From Auricularia sp. M13 (Eukaryota; Basidiomycota; Agaricomycetes; Auriculariales; Auriculariaceae), in NCBI GenBank assembly GCA_037042915.1, contig CM073203.1:682001-746000 (forward strand): 64,000 nt of DNA, in the 5' to 3' direction. The notes under the pieces were generated by a model, which saw only the letters and a program-made list of their open reading frames with translations, was not told where the DNA came from and ran no database searches. Made by a program: the position numbers and the translations under genes. Shown here piece after piece: positions 34,450-45,083 of this stretch. Positions within the stretch are counted from its first letter, which is position 1; each line of letters starts with the position of its first letter.

Positions 34450-37400
34450 ATGCAGGACGACAAGCACGACGGCAAGAAGCGGCGCGGGCCTGTGTCGTGT
34501 GCGGAGTGCCGCAGGCTCAAGCTCAAATGCGACAGGAAACAGCCTTGCTCGTCGTGCTTCAAGCGCGGATGCGCCGCTATATGTCCCAATGGTGCGTGTC
34601 GCCTTGTGAATAAAGGAATGCACGACTCACGGGATTATATGTTTTCAGGCACGCTTGCTGCTGGGCCAGGAAATAGGTGCATAGGCTCGGTCTGGCTGGA
34701 ATATTCAGTAACCTGCTCACTATGCGGCAGGTTCGTGCTCGCAGACACGACGCAACTACACGCGAAGATAGAGGCTGTATGCACAGATCCCCGCGCCGAT
34801 CATTCAAAATTTCTGAATGGGCGCCGCAGATGTCGAAACGGATAGCAGAGCTGGAGGACGCCCTTGCCGCGGTGCAGGCGCGGATATCGAACGACAAGCA
34901 CCCGTTGCTGGCGGACGACCTTCTGCTCGTCAAGGCCCGGCCGCCCACTCTGACTGTTGCCGCGGCTTTAAAGGAGCCGAAGAATGCGAAACCTGCGAAC
35001 GATGCGCAAAACACCAGATACGAGCCAGGCTGTGGCGTGAAGAATGACACGGAAGACATTTCAGACCGCTTCGGGACACTGACCCTGGGCGAACGCCCTC
35101 AGTTCTTCGGGCAACACGCTGCAGCCGACGTTAGTACTTGCTTGCCGCATATGCGCACATTATTCACGCCACACAGTATTTCATTCTTCCGGTCTGTGTT
35201 ACTACGTTGCGACATGCTAGGTCTGTGTCCTAAACCTCGGTATTCCCAGGAAGACAGCGCCCAGGACAGCCAGGCGTCTGCTTCAACCTCCGTTCTCCCG
35301 CTCGACATCCTCCTTCTCGCCAACCTGTTCCCGATGACGAATATCCAAGATGCGCAACACACCATGCTCGCGAAGCTGGCGAGTTCGCTGCCACCCGCGC
35401 CACAAGCTTGGGACCTCATCAATCTGTATTTCCGAGACGCGTCGTGGCTCTTCGTGGTCATATCCAAGGAAGAGTTCACAGAGACCATATTCGCTCGAGT
35501 GTTTGCTGGCACTGTGCCCTCTGTGGAGGAGATCACGTCGCATGAACTGGCGTTATTTTTCAGTGCGTCCCGTTTCCTGCCATGACCCGCTGCGACCATT
35601 GACGGTGGCCGCACAGCTATTCTGTCCATAGCATGCATGGTCGACCTCAACCGCCCACCGTACAACGCCGATGCGGCCAATTACTACCAGCTTGCGCGCG
35701 CTGCGCTCGGATTGGACTCCGTAATCGACCACCCTACCCTTCATGCCGCCCGCGCAATAGTCAGCCTAGTGATGTTTCTGCACGCAACTCATCCTCGTTG
35801 ACACCGGTGACATAGCATATGATGTCCATGTACTCGCAAATGAGCGAGCAAGTGGGCAGCGCCACGACGGTCTACCTTCTAAACGGGCTGAATGCGCAAA
35901 TATGCAAGAGCGTACGTGCGCCCGCCCGCTGCGTAGTATGTGCTCTCTGACCACGGACAACATAGCTAGGTTTGCATCGGGATGACACGCAGTGGCATCT
36001 GCCCGAGCACGACCGGCAGAATCGGCGACACCTCTTCGTGAGTATTCAAGCACACTTCCGGCATTGTATTGAATATCCTGTCTGCGACACAGTGGGAAAT
36101 AGCAACCTATGATCTGTACTCGAGTCTAGCATACGGCCGGCCACCGAGCTACACGATGGCGCACGTCGACGCGCAGGTCCCCTCACCGGACTACAAGTTC
36201 CTCGGGGGCGACGCGCCTCAGCTAGCCGCATGTACGCATTGCGCCACGATGTTCGAATGCTGCGACCGTCTGACTCTGTTGTCGTTGCAGTCCGCCACTG
36301 GAACCACACATTTACGCAGAAGGTGCTGTTCAAGATCATGGACGAGGCCTTTGGCGTTGCGCCGCTCAGCTACAACACGGTGATGCGGCTCGACCAGCTC
36401 GTACGCGAGCACCCCATCAGCGAGGAGTTGCAGGTCGCGGATATCGGCGAGCCGGAGCCAGAGGGCATCCCGCCGTGGCTGGTCCTGCAGCGCAACACCA
36501 TCTTCGGGCTCACGCAAAAAGGTGCACATCTGCCGGGCAGACGCCGTCTGGAGGCTGACTGCGCCATCCTCCCATCGTATAGTGCTGCTCTTCCTACACC
36601 GCATATACTTTGGGTGCGCTTTAATGGAGTACCCCGCGGACCCGCTGCAGAGCAAGTACGCGCAGTCGGTGCTCACAGCGTTCCGCTGCGCGTTCTACAT
36701 TTCCGCGGGCGTGCGCGCTCTGCACATGCGCACACCGCTCATGGCGCGCTTCTGGGTCTTCCTGAGCCAAGCGTTCAGCGCGTGTCTCGTGCTGGGCTCG
36801 ATCGTCATAAAGGCGCCCGGCTGCGGCCTCGCGCCGCCCGCCTGGGCCGAGTTCAACAACCTCTACGCGCTGCTGGAGAGCGCGGCGCCGACGTCGCGCA
36901 GGACGGCGCATATCATGGTGTGCATGAAGTCGCTGCATGCGTCTACGAGCTCATTTGTGCATCTCTGTAGCCGAATGTGCGCAAGCTGCGCGCGGCGGCG
37001 CACGAGGCGTATACTGCATTCACCGCGGCCGCGGGCGAGGGATATCGGCGTGCGCCCAGCCAGCTCGACGAGAAGGACCTCAAGTTTCTCTACGGCCACT
37101 CGCGACTCGTCAACAACGCGAACAAGCCCCCGACGCCGCAGTCGAGCGCCAGCTCCGCAGGCAACGCGGCGTCGGCGAACCCATCACCCACCTCTGGACT
37201 GCAGCCGCCGTCTGTCCATGGCGCCGGTGTCGGTTTGGGCGCGGGCACCGCCATCGATGGGATGATCGCCGAACTGTACTCCTCGTACTGGCCGCTCGCC
37301 GACCCCCCGCAGCAGCAGCGGCAGGAGCAGGCGTCCTTCTGGAATCTTGCCCCGTCGCTGGCCGCTGAGGGCGATCCCCCCTTGCACAGTTACGGCGCAG

Positions 37401-37552
37401 ACTTCCCCATGCTGGCGCCGCACGGGACGATGCCCGTGCCTATGGGCAACCTCGACATGGACCTCTCGTGGCAGAATTTCGTGGCTGGCCTCGCCGCGCC
37501 TCAGCAGCATCAGGGGGGTGCTGGCCATGGCGACGTTGACGAGCCGGCCTGA
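34450..37552 (+). CDS. Fungal Zn2Cys6 transcription factor, paralog 2
   Basis: Starts MQDDKHDGKKRRGPVS at the ATG 34450, then the zinc cluster CAECRRLKLKC, DRKQPCSSC and KRGCAAIC. Small exons follow, with TLAAGPGNR and FVLADTTQLHAKIE, then the coiled coil MSKRIAELEDALAAVQARI and the linker FGTLTLGERPQFFGQ. The middle homology domain has FPMTNIQDAQHTML, SWLFVVISKEEFTET, LGLHRDDTQWHLPEHDR, WEIATYDLYSSLAYGRPPS and AFRCAFYISAGVRAL. The C-terminal region is Pro/Gln/Ala-rich with MDLSWQNFVAGL before the end, aligning with NLDIPWQLFTSGI in paralog 1. The exon pattern matches paralog 1 closely, supporting inverted duplication. It lies upstream of TRP1 on the same strand, but nothing in the sequence shows that it regulates TRP1. 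Confidence 0.85.
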
Positions 37553-38040
37553 GCAGTAGTCGCTGATTGCATCTTGCCCCGGCTTTTGCATCTGTGATGT
37601 ACCTGTGTATTTTAATCGCCACCATTTCTTTCCGGGAACCAAGCCGATAGTAGCCTCGAGGCCCAACTCGGCGGACGTTTTGTGCCCAAGCACCGTCGTA
37701 AACAGAAAGTCACGTGCGTGGCTCGCAATGGTCAGGATGGCTATGAATGCAAGCCATAGACGGTCAGACGAATCCTAGTCATGGAAGGAGGCATGTTAAA
37801 GACTGTGAATCCGTAATGTTGAGGCTTCGTGTGCTGTGTCCACCGTCCAGTCGGAGGTCATTATAAAATTGGCATCTGAACAACCCGAATTGATAAAAGA
37901 TTCCTATTCAACTGATACTTATCCGGAGATTTTTCGCTGTTGGCTGTGACTAATAGACTGAACCAGCGTAGGTGCCGGCGCTAAGAAAGGATGCAACAGC
38001 TGAATCGGGCTCAGCCGTCCGACGCTTACCACCTGCCACG
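37553..38040. other. Intergenic with TRP1 promoter
   Basis: 488 bp, AT-richer than the flanks. No gene was seen. I looked for Gcn4-type TGACTC sites without finding a convincing one; the TRP1 leader is at the right end. Confidence 0.4.
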
Positions 38041-40488
38041 ATGAGTCTCCCGGTACATCTTTCTGGGCAGCTGGACGTTCTGCTCATCGACAACTTCGAC
38101 TCGTTCACGTGGAATCTGTACCAGTACCTGGAGTCGCAGGGTGCCAAGGTCACCGTGATACGCAACGACGACATCACGCCGGCCCAGCTCCCTCTTCTCC
38201 GTATTCGCAGCCTTATTGTCTCGCCTGGACCAGGGCACCCGCGCTCGGACAGCGGTGTGAGCAGGGATGCTATCAAGTATTTCGCGGGCAAGGTGCCGGT
38301 ACTGGGCGTATGTATGGGCCTCCAATGCATCGTCGACCTGTACGGCGGCGAGATCTCGTTCGCAGGCGAAATTGTGCACGGGAAAACGACTAAAATCAGG
38401 CACGACGCCCGCGGCTGCTTCAAGGACATTCCCCAGGGCATCAATTCCACTCGCTATCACTCGCTTTCGGCGCACATCACCTCCCTGCCTGCCGATCTCG
38501 TCGTGACCGCCGTCACGGAAGACTCGGGCGTCATTATGGGCGTACGCCATCGCCAGCTGACAGTAGAGGCCGTGCAGTACCATCCAGAAAGTATTATGTC
38601 CCAGGGCGGTCCGAACTTTCTCAGGAATTTCCTGAATCTGAAGGGCGGCTCTTGGGCGCAGAACCCGTCTTTCGGCGTCCTGGACACCTCGCTACCTGCG
38701 TTCTCGGTCGATAATCCGTCGTCAAAAGTGCCCTCGATCCTGGAAAAGATCCACGTGCAGCGACTAAAGGACGTCGAGCTAGCAAAATCCACGCCAGGCA
38801 CAACCCCTGAGGACATCGAAGGCCTGCTCGCCGCCCACGTCGCTCCGCCCCTCGTCGAGGTCCTCCCGCGCGTCCGCCAGACGCCCGCAGGAGTCCCAGC
38901 CATCATGACCGAGATCAAGCGCGCGTCGCCCTCCAAAGGCGCAATCTCGCTCACCACCAACGTCGCCCAGCAGGCCCTGGCCTATGCGCTCGCAGGGGCG
39001 TCCGTCATCTCTGTCCTGACCGAGCCAACCTGGTTCAAGGGGTCCTTGCTCGACATGCGTCTCGTGCGCCAGGTCATCGACACGCTGCCAAATCGCCCTG
39101 CTGTCCTGCGGAAAGACTTCATCATCGACGAATACCAAATTGCTGAGGCTCGGCTGAACGGCGCCGACACCGTGTTGCTCATTGTCGCCATGCTCCCGCC
39201 CGCCCAACTCGCGACGCTGTATGCTGCTTCTTTGGCGCACGGAATGGAGCCTCTGGTCGAGGTGAACAACGCGCACGAGATGGAGATTGCACTCTCGGTC
39301 GGCGCGAAGCTGATTGGCGTTAACAACCGCAATTTACACGACTTCAATATCGACATGGACACAACAACGCGCCTGAAGGATATGGTCGCGGGCCGCGAGG
39401 ACGTCATCTTATGTGCTCTGAGCGGCATCACTGGCCCGGAGGATGTGCAGGCATACGTCAAGCAGGGCGTTGGCGCCGTGCTGGTCGGCGAAGCCCTGAT
39501 GCGCGCACCTGACCCCGGCGCGTTCGTGCGTACTCTCATCGGGCGCGCTGAGCCGCCGCCGGACCCCGTGCGCCCGCCGCTGGTCAAGGTGTGCGGTGTT
39601 CGTGCGCCTAAGGACGCCCTCGTTGCTGCTGAGGCCGGCGCGGATCTCATCGGCGTCGTCCTCGCACCCGCGTCTAAACGCCGCGTGTCGCTCGCCGAGG
39701 CTGCCGCTGTTTCGCGCGCCCTCCGCAATGCATACCCCGCGAACACGGACGAGTTTGCCCACGACGACGCCAAGCAAGGCGATCAGCGCGAGTGGTTCAG
39801 TGGCCAGGCGCGCACGCTAGAGGCGCGGCTCGCCGTCCGCTCGCCGCTGCTCGTCGGTGTCTTCCAGGACCAGCCGCTGGCGGACATCCTGCACGCGGTT
39901 GATGCGGCAGGGCTGGACCTGGTGCAGCTGCATGGCAGCGAGCCGCTGCACTGGGCGCGCTTCATCCCGGTGCCCGTCATCCGCGCATTCCACATGCCCG
40001 CTGCCGTCCCTGCCCCCGCTTCTACTCCCTTGGCTGCCGCTGTACCAGCACCCGTGAACGGCGCAGCAAAGGCAGATGTTGCGCCGTCTCCCGCGGCTGA
40101 GAGCACAAGCACGAACGGCCACGTCTCGCCTGCGCCGCCGCCGCCGCCGCCCGAGTCTGACCTGCCCAAAGACCTCGCGCGCCCGGGCCTGCACCAATTT
40201 GTTCTGCTGGATGCGCTGCGGCCCGGCGCGCTTGTGAGCGGCGGCTCGGGGCTACAGCTGGATGCGCGCGCGGCGGGCCGCGCAGGCATACCTATCATCC
40301 TCGCTGGCGGGCTGCGCGCCGAGAACGTGCGCGGCGCGGTACGCACTAGCGGCGCGTGGGCCGTCGACGTATCGGGCGGCGTGGAGGTACCCGGCGAATT
40401 CGGCGTCAAGGATCATACCGCCGTGCGCGCGTTCGTCAAGGCGGCAAAGGAGGCTTGGATTGAGCCGCAGTTAAGCGTAGAGGCGTAG
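38041..40488 (+). CDS. TRP1: Trifunctional tryptophan enzyme: GATase - IGPS - PRAI
   Basis: Intronless, 815 residues from the ATG at 38041 (MSLPVHLSG); a longer frame upstream lacks an ATG. Residues 10-210 are the glutamine amidotransferase of anthranilate synthase (DNFDSFTWNLYQYL, nucleophile Cys in GVCMGLQCI, then HPESIMSQGG). Residues 240-510 are indole-3-glycerol phosphate synthase (IMTEIKRASPSKGAIS, LRKDFIIDEYQI, GVNNRNLHDFNID). From about 515 comes phosphoribosylanthranilate isomerase (LVKVCGVRAPKDA, AEAGADLIGVVLAP, LVQLHGSEPLHWARF, ILAGGLRAENV). The order is the standard fungal fusion. A Pro/Ala-rich insert of about 75 residues (40010-40190) interrupts the isomerase barrel. The protein supplies ammonia to anthranilate synthase and performs two later cytosolic steps of tryptophan synthesis. 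Confidence 0.97.
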   Translation: MSLPVHLSGQLDVLLIDNFDSFTWNLYQYLESQGAKVTVIRNDDITPAQLPLLRIRSLIVSPGPGHPRSDSGVSRDAIKYFAGKVPVLGVCMGLQCIVDLYGGEISFAGEIVHGKTTKIRHDARGCFKDIPQGINSTRYHSLSAHITSLPADLVVTAVTEDSGVIMGVRHRQLTVEAVQYHPESIMSQGGPNFLRNFLNLKGGSWAQNPSFGVLDTSLPAFSVDNPSSKVPSILEKIHVQRLKDVELAKSTPGTTPEDIEGLLAAHVAPPLVEVLPRVRQTPAGVPAIMTEIKRASPSKGAISLTTNVAQQALAYALAGASVISVLTEPTWFKGSLLDMRLVRQVIDTLPNRPAVLRKDFIIDEYQIAEARLNGADTVLLIVAMLPPAQLATLYAASLAHGMEPLVEVNNAHEMEIALSVGAKLIGVNNRNLHDFNIDMDTTTRLKDMVAGREDVILCALSGITGPEDVQAYVKQGVGAVLVGEALMRAPDPGAFVRTLIGRAEPPPDPVRPPLVKVCGVRAPKDALVAAEAGADLIGVVLAPASKRRVSLAEAAAVSRALRNAYPANTDEFAHDDAKQGDQREWFSGQARTLEARLAVRSPLLVGVFQDQPLADILHAVDAAGLDLVQLHGSEPLHWARFIPVPVIRAFHMPAAVPAPASTPLAAAVPAPVNGAAKADVAPSPAAESTSTNGHVSPAPPPPPPESDLPKDLARPGLHQFVLLDALRPGALVSGGSGLQLDARAAGRAGIPIILAGGLRAENVRGAVRTSGAWAVDVSGGVEVPGEFGVKDHTAVRAFVKAAKEAWIEPQLSVEA

Positions 40489-41003
40489 TTTTCCGAGGTT
40501 TCCTTCTTGATCTGTGTCCTTTGTACGCTCGTGTGAATATTGTCTGTCCGACTACATACATGTTGCTCTGTTCTTGAGTGTTCAGCTTGATTAGCTCATA
40601 ATTTTTTGTCGAAAATAATCGCATTTGGCATTCCATCACTGTCTTCATATCTCAACAGAGCTGAGCAAGACTTCGGCAGTTACTCATACGCACCAAAGTG
40701 CGCTGAACAGTAGTAGAACGTGTCAACTCCGCTCCGAAGGTCTGCCATGCCGATGTCCAACTCGCTGAACGTATCCCTGGTCTCGATGTCATATCACCGG
40801 GCCGGCGCGTGAGAGGAACCACGCAAAGTAATCACTACTACATACGCAGAGCGCGACGGAGAAAGCTCGCCATCTGGACGCGTCTCCCACATCTCCCCGT
40901 CGCCCGCTGGCAGTCGTCGTCGGGTCATGTGTTCTGCGATTTCATAAAGGAGCCCAAGCGCTGCGATTCGGCGCGTTCGAGAGCTTCGGTCTCCCTCTCG
41001 AAA
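40489..41003. other. Intergenic with GH62 promoter
   Basis: 515 bp without a gene. A TATA-like CATAAAG at 40943-40949 precedes the GH62 start by about 55 bp. Confidence 0.5.
40943..40949 (+). promoter_or_regulatory. TATA-like box of the GH62 gene
   Basis: CATAAAG, 55 bp upstream of the ATG at 41004. Confidence 0.45.
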
Positions 41004-42331
41004 ATGCTGACGACTCTGGCGACCTTCGTGGCGGCCGCGGCGATGGCTACGGCCCAGACATGCTCATTGCCTTCGTCGTACAAGTGGAACTCGACAACTG
41101 CGCTCGCGACTCCGAAGTCGGGCTGGTCCGCGCTCAAGGACTTCTCGCACGTCCCGTATAATGGCCAGCACCTCGTCTACGCGTCGACGACCAGCACTTC
41201 CGGCAGCTACAGCTCTATGAACTTTGGTCTCTTCAAAGACTGGAGTCAGATGGCGTCTGCGAGCCAGAACGCAATGAACGAGGGCACCGTCGCGCCCACG
41301 CTCTTTTTCTTCGCGCCGAAGAGCGTTTGGATCCTGGCCTACCAGTGGGGACCCACCAGCTTCTCTTACAAGACCTCGAGCGACCCCACGAACGCGAATG
41401 GCTGGTCTAGCGCTCAACCGCTTTCCACGGCCAACATAGGCTCTGGATCCAGCACGGGCGTCATCGACCAGACCGTCATCGGCGACAGCACGAACATGTA
41501 CCTCTTTTTCGCCGGCGACAATGGTAACATCTATCGGCAGAGCATGCCCATTGGCAGCTTCCCAGGCAGCTTCGGGTCGAACTACACCACCATCCTGAGC
41601 GGCGCGCGCAACGACCTGTTCGAGGCCGTGCAGGTGTACAAGCTCAAGGGCCAGACCAAGTACCTGATGCTCGTCGAGTCCATCGGGTCAACTGGTCGCT
41701 ACTTCCGCTCGTACACCGCGACGAGCCTCGGTGGCGCGTGGACCGCAGACGCGACGAGCGAGGCCGCGCCGTTCGCTGGGCACGTGAACGCCGGCGCGAC
41801 GTGGACGAACGACATCAGCCACGGCGACCTCGTGCGCAGCACGAACGACCAGACATTCGAGGTCGACCCGTGCAACCTACAGCTGCTGTATCAAGGCATG
41901 GCCGTCGGCTCGGGCGGAGACTACAACCTACTGCCGTGGCGGCCCGCCGTGCTCACACTGACCAACCCCGGCGCGAGCACGGGCGGCGGCGGTGCGGGCC
42001 CGACGAGCACCGCGACAACTACGAGCGCTGCAAACCCGACGAACACAAGCGGCGGCGGCGGCGGCTGCACGGTCGCTAAGTTCGGTGCGTGTACCTCAGC
42101 CTGCGTAGGCAAAGGTCGGTGCTTAGCATCTATAGGTCAATGTGGTGGCACGGGCTTCACGGGGTGCACAACTTGTGCATCGGGCAGCACATGCACGTTC
42201 TCTAACGACTGTGAGCAAGATGGTCTTGTGCTTGGCACTGCGTGCTGATATTCTGGGTTACACAGGGTACTCTCAGGCAAGTTCTCTGTCTATCATCGAT
42301 ATCCCATCTGATCTTGCCACAGTGTCTCTAA
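41004..42331 (+). CDS. GH62 alpha-L-arabinofuranosidase with C-terminal CBM1
   Basis: The ATG at 41004 opens a signal peptide ([18 protein letters not shown]). The GH62 five-bladed propeller follows: [20 protein letters not shown] then [68 protein letters not shown] and [12 protein letters not shown] to CNLQLLYQG. Acidic residues in DFSHV, VIDQT and FEAVQV fit the family's active site. A Gly/Thr/Ser linker leads to a CBM1 encoded over four exons (41004-42084, 42136-42210, 42266-42276, 42323-42331), which gives [18 protein letters not shown] and ends NDWYSQCL, a canonical cellulose-binding end; the protein has 391 residues. The last intron is GC-AG. It releases arabinose side chains from arabinoxylan outside the cell. 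Reading straight through exon 1 gives a longer but wrong C-terminus. Confidence 0.92.
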
Positions 42332-42607
42332 ATCGCGCTGCGTCAAGTGTAAAAGTACGAAGCTCCATCGGCAACCTATACCATTAGTTTACCTTGAGTT
42401 TCAGCACACTGTTCCTCGCGCTCTAAGTGGTCTGTGTGTTGAAAAGCTTCTACGATTTTTTGCAGCATTTTGCGATGTTGGAGATGCGCGCGCGGCCATG
42501 GCGAGGGCGGTAGACGACCCTCATGATATTTTACAGTCGACGACCTTATATACGGCGGACCTGGACGGGATTCGTGTCCGCAAAAAGAAGCTCAGTACAA
42601 TGCAGAC
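42332..42607. other. Spacer between GH62 and the MITE
   Basis: About 276 bp of 3' flank with no gene or repeat recognised. Confidence 0.4.
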
Positions 42608-43112
42608 CAAGGGGTGTCCAAGAAAAAAAAAGTTACACAGGGTCCAAAAAACGAAATAAGCTCTCCAGCGGACCCCTCCCTCCCTCCCTCCTGCCTAATC
42701 CGATAATATCTTCCCACGCATTTGCCTCCGGATATCTCGAACCGCTAACTCCGGGATCATTGAGATAATCCCAGGGTTTTTTGTCATGCTCCCAAGTATC
42801 TAAGTCGTCAGCTCAAAGCCTCAGCATCCAGACACATAAGTTCTAAAGTTATTCCTGAATCAGACCCAACCTGTGCTCAAGGAGCGGATGGTCTTTAATG
42901 AGCAACTTGTGAATAGTATGCTGCATGTTAGGGTTCAAACAAGGTTCCCACCTCAATTTCAGGTGGTCATATACAAGTCCCAGGACCTTCTCTGCAGCTT
43001 TGGGATGCATTCGGAGGCAAATACTCATTTTCAAAAAACGAAATAAGGTCCTCATTGGACCCCTCCCTCCCTCGTCCTCGTGCTATCGGATTTTGCCGAT
43101 GGACACCCCTTG
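42608..43112. mobile_element. hAT-like non-autonomous element (MITE), 505 bp
   Basis: The ends are 13-bp inverted repeats, CAAGGGGTGTCCA at the left and its complement at the right. They are flanked by an exact 8-bp duplication ATGCAGAC (42600-42607 and 43113-43120). An 8-bp target duplication with ends starting CAAGGGGT is typical of hAT elements. There is no transposase frame. Inside, a block of about 50 bp near each end (42655-42705 and 43030-43080) repeats in direct orientation, each with aaaaaacgaaataag followed by ggacccctccctccctc. Confidence 0.85.
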
Positions 43113-44195
43113 ATGCAGACCATACCAAGGCATCTCCAAGAGCAATGACCCACACGATTGATTAGACTACTTACTCGTCGTACGACGTACACACTGAGAA
43201 CCCGATACTGATAGCAAAAAGAGGGAATGAAAGCCTTACTCCGCCTATCGAGCTTTATTGTGTTCTTCGTAGCTTGGTCAGAACGACACTCGGGTAGATT
43301 GCGGAAAGACCTACTTTCTCGCCATGATTGATTATCTTCCATATGGGAGGCGAAATACTCGTACTGTTCCGCGTTGACCAAGGCTCTGTTCGCATCGTCA
43401 TTCGCCAGGACCAACGCATCCCACGGGTTACTGCGTTTCCTGAGAGTCGACATGAGCATATCGATGAGAAGAAGGTGCTGAGATCACTCACGTGATGTCT
43501 GTAGTGCCGTTCGCCACAGCTGTCCAATGAGTAGCTTCATGCACAAGCGTTCCCGCGCGACTGTTCGTTCCGCTCAAGGGAGCTGACCTTTGCAAAGTAT
43601 TAGCAAAGAAGGAACCAGAACCCGAGGGACTTGGATTACCCACCAGAAGTTATTGCACAAATAGATGATACCAGTTTCATCTGGATACGTGAGACCTGGG
43701 GGTGGCGTTAGTCAGAACAGCAAGCCGAGCAAGGCTCCCCTCACCGTACGAGCTCCCGTCCTCCTCTTCAGGGCACTCGCAGTCGTACTTGAACGAAGAA
43801 AACTTCGTCTTATTCATCCAGTCGAAGCGCTCGCGCACCATAAACCAGCGTTCCTGTTCCCACTCGCCGAACCACTCCTGATAATACGCATGATAGTCTC
43901 CCGCGCCGGTAGAGAGACTGTCCATCAGCGCGGCGGCCTTTTCAGCGTAGATCTGGGCGGCGGAAATGGTGTCGAGGATGTTCTGGACCTGGTCTTCGTC
44001 GCAGTGAGGGTATTTGAGGTGGTGCTTTTTGTTGTGGAAGACACGCGCGATGGGTGCGAACTGCATGATTCCCGCGCTCAGAGCGTTGCGTGTGAGTTCT
44101 GCAACACCGGAAAGATTGCCATAGGTTGCGGTATTGTATACCGCAATGGAACCAAGGATGGCGGCTCCAGCGCTGGCGAGCGGGAATGACGGCAT
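43052..44195 (-). CDS. M35 (aspzincin) metalloendopeptidase, Lys-specific type
   Basis: The ATG at 44195 begins MPSFPLASAGAAILGSIAVY, a possible secretion signal, though not a textbook one. Next comes a helical region (DTISAAQIYAEKAAALMD), then RFDWMNKTKFSSFKYDCEC. After introns comes YPDETGIIYLCNNFWSAP and GTNSRAGTLVHEATHW, the zinc-binding HExxH of deuterolysins, with the third-ligand Asp probably in NGTTDIT. The last recognised piece is NAEQYEYFASHMED, matching the EYFAEN end of peptidyl-Lys metalloendopeptidases. One intron needs an AAG acceptor. No stop follows the EYFAS motif: the frame stays open for about 85 more codons and stops at 43052, inside the MITE. A polyadenylation-like AATAAA lies near 43254-43259, so the true 3' end is uncertain. 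The secreted enzyme would cut proteins at lysine. Confidence 0.75.
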
Positions 44196-45083
44196 CGCGG
44201 TCGATGAGCAACGAATCCCCAAAGCGCTAGGTACTAAGTAGATGTTCCCAGCCACAGTTGTAGGGTAACCGCACTCCGCGTACGGGATGTAGCAAACATG
44301 CTTTGGGATGGCGAAGAGCCCAGAGTTGACCGGAGCTTGTTTTCGCCGCAGCGCTCTTCCTCCGACTTCAAGTTGTCGAGTCTCGCCGTGATCACGACAT
44401 AACGGCCTTCTACTAGCCTCGCAGCAGCGCCGGCTTGCGCGCTGTCTCCGTGTTCCGTTTCCGTACTATTGACAGGAACAAGCGCGCAGTTCGCTGTTTG
44501 TCTGCGCTAACTCTCTGTGCGGCGGCGGCTGATCATACGCGACGCCTGGATCTGCATGTCAATATGAACAATGGGGGTCGGGGCCGATTAAGGCACGATA
44601 CTGGTCTTGCTTGGTACTGGCTAGTTGGTTCCTTGCGCCTCATATCCGACGACAAGACCGACGAACGAGACTGAACTCTATGAGCCATTCCGGCTTCAAA
44701 CCGCTGTGTGGCAGCGTTATTCGACCACCTCGACGCCAGCACCTAGTTCTCCATATCTGTAGAGCGGTAAATTGAGTGCATAGCCATGTAGCGCTGTGGA
44801 TGAGCGCCGCATAGCTTGGTTTTAATCTCGACAAAGTCCTAGTTTATCTTGGCCGACAGAGGCCAAACTCTGGTACGCTTGCCGCCCAATCCCCACCTGT
44901 CGCTCAATTGAGACGAGTAGACATGTTTACGCCCCCCGCGCTATGTGGACCGCGCCGCGTCTAACTCGGGACGGCGCTTGACATTCAAAGGTCCATCGCT
45001 ATAAAGTTGAACTCGAATATTCCTGAGGGATTCGCGCTTTTTCGTCCATGTCCGTATCTCCAGCTTCCCACCAGCAAAGTGCC
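44196..45083. other. Divergent intergenic region
   Basis: About 890 bp between the protease and the oxidase, with promoters for both. No gene was recognised. TATAAAG at 45000-45006 serves the oxidase. Confidence 0.4.
45000..45006 (+). promoter_or_regulatory. TATA box of the FAD oxidase gene
   Basis: TATAAAG, 78-84 bp upstream of the ATG at 45084 and 42-48 bp upstream of an in-frame ATG at 45048. Confidence 0.55.

Noticed and set aside
37972-38040. Upstream extension of TRP1
   Set aside because: The extension starts at GTG; the first ATG (38041) is directly before the amidotransferase domain.
40809-41003. Upstream extension of the GH62 protein
   Set aside because: The frame is open but has no suitable ATG, and it would bury the signal peptide that begins at 41004.
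41004-42248. Uninterrupted GH62 reading with a longer Cys-rich tail
   Set aside because: The tail does not match CBM1, while splicing three introns gives the canonical module and end.
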